A stretch of DNA of 9,812 bases. It comes from an uncultured Lachnobacterium sp. GTDB lineage: Bacteria; Bacillota; Clostridia; Lachnospirales; Lachnospiraceae. Shown here in pieces: positions 6,144 to 9,812 of this stretch. The translations under genes were made by a program, and so were the position numbers. Numbering within the stretch: position 1 is the first letter of the stretch; each line of letters opens with the position of its first letter. The notes beneath the pieces were generated by a model that was not told where the DNA came from, did not search any database, and was given only the letters and a program-made list of their open reading frames with translations. Where the stretch lies: assembly GCA_900548765.1 (NCBI GenBank), contig URLU01000074.1:1-9812 (forward strand), in the 5' to 3' direction.

Positions 6144-7064
6144 TTACATAGGACTATAAGTAATATGCACCTTAATATCCTGATTATAGTTGCCATACCC
6201 GCTTCCAAACAAAGTCATTCCGCCAATATTTCTGGCATCATCCATTATCTGAAACTTAAATCTGATAACGCTCTTATAGGTCAGCTTAAACTGGTCAATA
6301 TTGACATCCGATATTTTAAGTCCATCTATAAAACATCCCTTTTTGTCAATTGTCAGCACCTTCAGAAGTCCGTACTGGTTCCAGTTTACCGGCCACCAGT
6401 CAGGAGTGAATATACCTCTCACATCTCCAAAGTCACCGGCACTTGTCCAGGTTCCCAGATACACATCATTTAATACAAAGGAGATATCCGATGGCCAGTC
6501 ATTATTTACTCCCGGTGCCTCAGAGCTAATCTCAAAAGAGATTGTAATCTTGTCAATCTTTGTGGCATCCGGCAGGAGGTTTGGAATAATATACTCCACA
6601 TATCCTCGTCCAAACCATAATATTCCCGCATCTATTCTGTCCTGATGCGCAAAATATCTAGGGTCGTCAACCTCGCCTATCAGATTGTTGGAAGTAGCTA
6701 TACCGCAGGTCGGGAAAATCTCATAATCGGCATAATGTCCTATTCTTACATCAGTGTCATAAATCAACTCATTTCCGCTGTTCTCATCACCACTGATATC
6801 AAACATAATCTGTGTCTCTTTCAGCCGGCACATCTTTTTGTTGCCATGGACATTTCTCTCTGATAGGACAACAATGATTCCTGTCTCCTCAAGCATTCTG
6901 ACATGACTGGTCAAGGCTCCATTGGTAACACCCAGAGCCTTTGCAATCTCATTCATGCTCATCTCCTTGTTCTCGAGAAGAAGCTTGATTATATTTATCC
7001 GTATTTCAGAACCCAGTGCCTTGAATACCGGCACTCCATCATCAAGTTTTTTAATATGAATCAT
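6144..7064 (-). CDS. ArsR-like winged-helix regulator with large C-terminal beta-rich domain
   Basis: This 306-residue protein opens with an ArsR-like winged helix (about 12-90): FKALGSEIRINIIKLLLENKEMSMNEIAKAL, then recognition helix VTNGALTSHVRMLEETG (46-62) and a wing with ERNVHGNKKMCRL. No metal-binding Cys set typical of classical ArsR sensors is visible. The rest (about 108-306) is rich in beta strands and aromatic residues, for example WPSDISFVLNDVYLGTW (190-206) and FTPDWWPVNWNQYG (219-232). This looks like a jelly-roll, perhaps a carbohydrate sensor. Such long ArsR-like proteins (COG4189-type, from memory) are distinct from the ~100-residue ArsR family. It starts 21 bp after the GH43 stop with AGGATG upstream, and is the last gene before the terminator. 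It is the likely regulator of this locus; activator or repressor cannot be told. Confidence 0.85.
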   Translation of the reverse strand: MIHIKKLDDGVPVFKALGSEIRINIIKLLLENKEMSMNEIAKALGVTNGALTSHVRMLEETGIIVVLSERNVHGNKKMCRLKETQIMFDISGDENSGNELIYDTDVRIGHYADYEIFPTCGIATSNNLIGEVDDPRYFAHQDRIDAGILWFGRGYVEYIIPNLLPDATKIDKITISFEISSEAPGVNNDWPSDISFVLNDVYLGTWTSAGDFGDVRGIFTPDWWPVNWNQYGLLKVLTIDKKGCFIDGLKISDVNIDQFKLTYKSVIRFKFQIMDDARNIGGMTLFGSGYGNYNQDIKVHITYSPM

Positions 7065-7085
7065 CGTATTTCATCCTACTTCCAA

Positions 7086-8405
7086 TTATTTCTTTTTCAT
7101 CCAATAGCAGACCTTATCATCTGTATAGCCTGTGACAGCAAGTGTCTCACCGCCGTTTTCATAATCGCTGCACTTATATATTTTATACTTTCCTGGCAAA
7201 TCCTGAAAGTCTTTTATGACAACTATTTTAGATTTTTTTAAACAATTGTCATTATCATCCAGTAAAATATATTCCCAAGTGCCTGAAATATCCGCAGAAT
7301 CTACATTTCCGAACTCTTCCCCCGAATAATTCTCCGGTCCAAGCACCGGCCAGCCATCTATAAAAAACATAGGTCTGACCATCATATAATGTCTGCTATA
7401 GCTTATTCTACCCTCCATATCCTCAACATACTCATTGCATTTTGCCCCATCCCTGATATGATGCACAAAAAAATAATTTGTGCTCACAGGGTCATAAAAT
7501 GGCACACCATGTCCCGGTCCTCTGAATCCATCAAATTTCCAGCCGGCATCTGCATTTCCATGTCCCGGATTTTCACCATCAAATCTATAACTGTTTGCTA
7601 TTTTCTGGCCTAAAGCCTTCTCCTTTAAATCAAATCCATCCATATCCACATATGGACCTGTCACACATCTGCTTCTGCCCACTCTTATATCGTAATCATT
7701 GCCAAGCCATCCGTAGGACTGAAACAAATAGTAATATCCTGTTTCCTTTACATATATGACAGAAGCCCCTTCCGGTCCGTCAATGACAGGCGGATTGCTC
7801 TTCTTTGATATACACTTTCCTAAAGAATGTGGATTGCCATCAAGAGAAAGGCCGGTATCAGGATTAAGCTCCTTGATATAAATGCCTCCAAAGAATGATC
7901 CATATACAAGATATGCTTTTTCACCCTCCCATATGATGTGAGGATCTATGCCGTTTGGACAGCTGTCATCCGTGCCCCAGGTATCCACCACCACACCTCT
8001 GTTTTCAAAGGGTCCCAGAGGATTTTCGGCACAGGCAAGCCAGATTCTTGACTCCGAGCTGCCAAAGGCTTTTGTGGCTGAATAATACATCCTGTACTCA
8101 CCCTTTACATACTCTGTAAAGGGTGCCCAGAAATTCGCCGTCTCCGGGAAATCCCCATTGTCTCTCGCCTCCGCTATTGCAGAATCAGAAAGTACAGTAT
8201 CCTCATACTTGAAATGCACCAGGTCCTCGGAGCTTCTGACAGGAATACCGATTTTATCCTCGAGACCAAGAGGAGAACCATATACATCTGTACAATATGA
8301 GTAATACTTTCCTGTAACCGAATCCCACATCATTGAAGGGTCGTGGGAGCCGGCATTTCCATATTCTTTTACCTTATATTCGTTAAGCCTGAAATAATTT
8401 TCCAT
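7086..8405 (-). CDS. GH43 cytoplasmic arabinanase/arabinofuranosidase-like enzyme in the transporter operon
   Basis: This 439-residue protein has no signal peptide. The GH43 propeller residues are present: base Asp22 in GSHDPSMMW, FWAPF (92-96), Asp154 in NGIDPHII, acid Glu212 in DGPEGASVI, and propeller His299 in GPGHGVPF. After the propeller (to about 360) lies a short beta-rich C-terminal domain starting at ISGTWEYILLDD (373-384), comparable in place to that of the exported GH43 in this window. The sequence is clearly distinct from the other two GH43 genes. It starts one base after the permease stop, with AAAGGG as ribosome site inside the permease gene, so translation is coupled. Its position suggests it acts on the very oligosaccharide imported by the transporter. 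Specificity (exo-arabinanase, arabinofuranosidase or another activity) is not decidable from sequence. Confidence 0.88.
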   Translation of the reverse strand: MENYFRLNEYKVKEYGNAGSHDPSMMWDSVTGKYYSYCTDVYGSPLGLEDKIGIPVRSSEDLVHFKYEDTVLSDSAIAEARDNGDFPETANFWAPFTEYVKGEYRMYYSATKAFGSSESRIWLACAENPLGPFENRGVVVDTWGTDDSCPNGIDPHIIWEGEKAYLVYGSFFGGIYIKELNPDTGLSLDGNPHSLGKCISKKSNPPVIDGPEGASVIYVKETGYYYLFQSYGWLGNDYDIRVGRSRCVTGPYVDMDGFDLKEKALGQKIANSYRFDGENPGHGNADAGWKFDGFRGPGHGVPFYDPVSTNYFFVHHIRDGAKCNEYVEDMEGRISYSRHYMMVRPMFFIDGWPVLGPENYSGEEFGNVDSADISGTWEYILLDDNDNCLKKSKIVVIKDFQDLPGKYKIYKCSDYENGGETLAVTGYTDDKVCYWMKKK

Positions 8406-8406
8406 C

Positions 8407-9279
8407 TTAGCCCTTTACACCTGAGATAGCCATTGACTCAATGATGTATCTCTGGAAGAAGAAGAACAGCAGTAATGTAGGAATTAAAGCCATTACAGAA
8501 GCTGTCATAATAAGTGGATAGTTACTGTTTACAGCATACTGTGAGTTAAACTGTCTGATTACAACCTGTAAGGTGTGCCACTCATCATTTGCCACAAAGA
8601 TAGTTGGTGCAAGGTAGTCATTCCAGATTCCCATGAACCAGAGAATAATCTGTGTCATCAGTGCTCCCTTCATAAGTGGGAGGAAGATTGAATAATACAT
8701 CTTGAAATATCCACAGCCGTCAATCTTTGCAGCCTCCACGAACTCATACGGGATGCTTGAAAGATTCTGTCTCAGGAAGAAAATCATTCCTACATTACCA
8801 AAAAGTCCCGGTAAAATAAGTGGTAAGAGACTGTCTGTAAGTCCCCATCTTGTAAACATTACATACTGAGGTATCATGATAACCGCAAAGGGAATCATCA
8901 TTGTTGCAAGAAGCCCCAGGAAAATTCCATCCTTGCCCTTGAATTTTAATTTACTAAAAGAAAATGCAGCAAGGGATGAAGTAAATCCACCAACAATAAG
9001 TACCGGAATCTCAACCAACATTGTATTTCTGACACCCTTTAAAAAGTTGGAGTCAAATATAACCTCTGCGTAGGTACCTGTCTTTAATGGATTTGGTATC
9101 AGGCTGAACTGTCCTGATAAAATCTGTCCTTTTGTCATGAATGATGCACACACCATGTATACAAGCGGGAACACCATTGCAACTGCTCCAATCGCAAGAA
9201 CGATAAAGATAACTATATCGAGTCTTTTTTCTTTTTTAGATTTCACGCCATAATCTATGTAATCTTTATTCTTAGCCAT
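8407..9279 (-). CDS. CUT1-family sugar ABC transporter permease, MalG type
   Basis: This 290-residue membrane protein is of typical MalG length, with about six hydrophobic segments (near 22-45, 86-108, 118-140, 150-170, 206-228 and 256-277). The cytoplasmic EAA loop reads EFVEAAKIDGCGYFKMYYSIFLPL (179-201 region), the site that docks the ATPase. The N-terminus is charged (MAKNKDYIDYGVKSKKEKR), and the protein ends in VKG, as is usual for the family. With the MalF-type partner it would form the channel for arabino-oligosaccharide uptake. It starts 13 bp after the partner's stop with a strong AAGGGGGCGG ribosome site. Family is certain; substrate is inferred from the neighbouring hydrolases. 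Confidence 0.96.
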   Translation of the reverse strand: MAKNKDYIDYGVKSKKEKRLDIVIFIVLAIGAVAMVFPLVYMVCASFMTKGQILSGQFSLIPNPLKTGTYAEVIFDSNFLKGVRNTMLVEIPVLIVGGFTSSLAAFSFSKLKFKGKDGIFLGLLATMMIPFAVIMIPQYVMFTRWGLTDSLLPLILPGLFGNVGMIFFLRQNLSSIPYEFVEAAKIDGCGYFKMYYSIFLPLMKGALMTQIILWFMGIWNDYLAPTIFVANDEWHTLQVVIRQFNSQYAVNSNYPLIMTASVMALIPTLLLFFFFQRYIIESMAISGVKG

Positions 9280-9292
9280 CTCAACCGCCCCC

Positions 9293-9812
9293 TTAATCTA
9301 TAGTCTTCACCCATTTATCCTGTCCCTTGAAATTAATCGCGGTAATGATAAAGATGATAATTGCCAATAAGAATGCCATCGCTGAAGCATATCCATACTT
9401 GTTTGCTGCAAACTTGTCGTATAAGTAGAATACAACTGTTGCTGCTGAGTAATTCGTACCTCCTTTAGGAAGCATAACGAGTACTTCAACAAATACCTGG
9501 AAACCACCAATCATGCCGGTGATTAACAAGTAGAAAGTAACCGGTGAAACAAGTGGCCATGTAATGTTTTTAAACAGCTTCCATCCACTTGCACCATCGA
9601 TTCTGGCTGCCTCATAGTAATCTCTTGGAATACTCTGAAGTCCAGAAAGATATAAAATAATAGATGTTCCAAGTCCCTTCCATGTCATGAAGATAATCAT
9701 TGAAACCTTGACCCAGGCCTCGTTACCTAACCAGTTTGGTCCCTGCTTACCTGTAATCGCTTTGATGATTACATTGATAAGTCCGTTATCATAGTTAAAT
9801 ACAAATGCCCAG
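9293..9812 (-). CDS. CUT1-family sugar ABC transporter permease, MalF type (5' end outside window)
   Basis: The frame is open from the right edge to the TAA at 9293-9295, giving about 173 residues of the C-terminal part. It continues upstream of the internal Met at 9700: WAFVFNYDNGLIN and NWLGNEAWVKVSMIIFMTWKG are contiguous, so that Met is not the start. The EAA loop SIPRDYYEAARIDGASGWK marks the transporter inner-membrane subunit, and NYDNGLIN with the later GT(N)YSAATVVFYLYDKFA is typical of MalF/LacF-like permeases. Hydrophobic segments follow on both sides of the loop. It precedes the MalG-type gene by 13 bp. The solute-binding protein gene is probably just upstream, outside the window. 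No ATPase gene is seen in the window. Confidence 0.95.
   Translation of the reverse strand, partial: WAFVFNYDNGLINVIIKAITGKQGPNWLGNEAWVKVSMIIFMTWKGLGTSIILYLSGLQSIPRDYYEAARIDGASGWKLFKNITWPLVSPVTFYLLITGMIGGFQVFVEVLVMLPKGGTNYSAATVVFYLYDKFAANKYGYASAMAFLLAIIIFIITAINFKGQDKWVKTID

Noticed and set aside
5957..6151. Plus-strand open frame of 64 codons
   Set aside because: It overlaps the E2 repeat fragment and the operon terminator and has no ribosome site; its composition does not look like a protein.
9293..9700. Internal Met at 9700 as the start of the MalF-type permease
   Set aside because: The frame continues with conserved permease sequence to the window edge, so the true start is outside the window.

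Overview
The window reads as part of an L-arabinan/arabinoside utilisation locus from a Gram-positive anaerobe of the Lachnospiraceae type (Roseburia, Agathobacter or Butyrivibrio relatives; the genus cannot be fixed from sequence alone). The pointers are moderately low G+C, strong AGGAGG-type ribosome binding sites, the glycoside hydrolase set (GH43, GH51, GH127), CUT1-type sugar permeases and a small DUF6171-like Cys-rich protein. Every gene I accept lies on the minus strand, so transcription runs from high to low coordinates.

Layout in transcription order. (1) A tight operon enters from the right edge: a MalF-type permease (5' part missing), a MalG-type permease, a signal-less GH43 enzyme, and an ArsR-like regulator with a large C-terminal domain. 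It ends at a clear intrinsic terminator (6092-6130). (2) A 622 bp gap holds that terminator, a partial copy of a dispersed repeat, three 44 bp tandem repeats and a strong promoter. The promoter drives an exported endo-arabinanase-like GH43 (3959-5521). (3) A second gap with related motifs precedes an intracellular exo-type GH43 (2846-3796), which overlaps a small Cys-rich DUF6171-like gene (2611-2853). (4) A possible promoter precedes a GH51 alpha-L-arabinofuranosidase (942-2447). (5) A 423 bp gap contains a striking 253 bp near-palindrome. (6) The N-terminal part of a GH127 beta-L-arabinofuranosidase-like protein runs off the left edge.

Proposed joint function (inference from families): the exported GH43 cuts arabinan outside the cell, the ABC permeases bring in arabino-oligosaccharides, and the cytoplasmic GH43s, GH51 and GH127 release L-arabinose from alpha- and beta-linked substrates. 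The ArsR-like protein, co-transcribed with the transporter, is the obvious candidate regulator. Its sites may be the repeated TGCATACTTTGG and CCTGCC...GGC motifs found upstream of the hydrolase genes.

The least conventional signals are non-coding: the 44 bp tandem array that ends on a -35 box, the motif shared with the other promoters, and the long palindrome at 549-801 with a diverged half-copy at about 5985-6057. I found no CRISPR array, tRNA, rRNA, transposase or phage gene.
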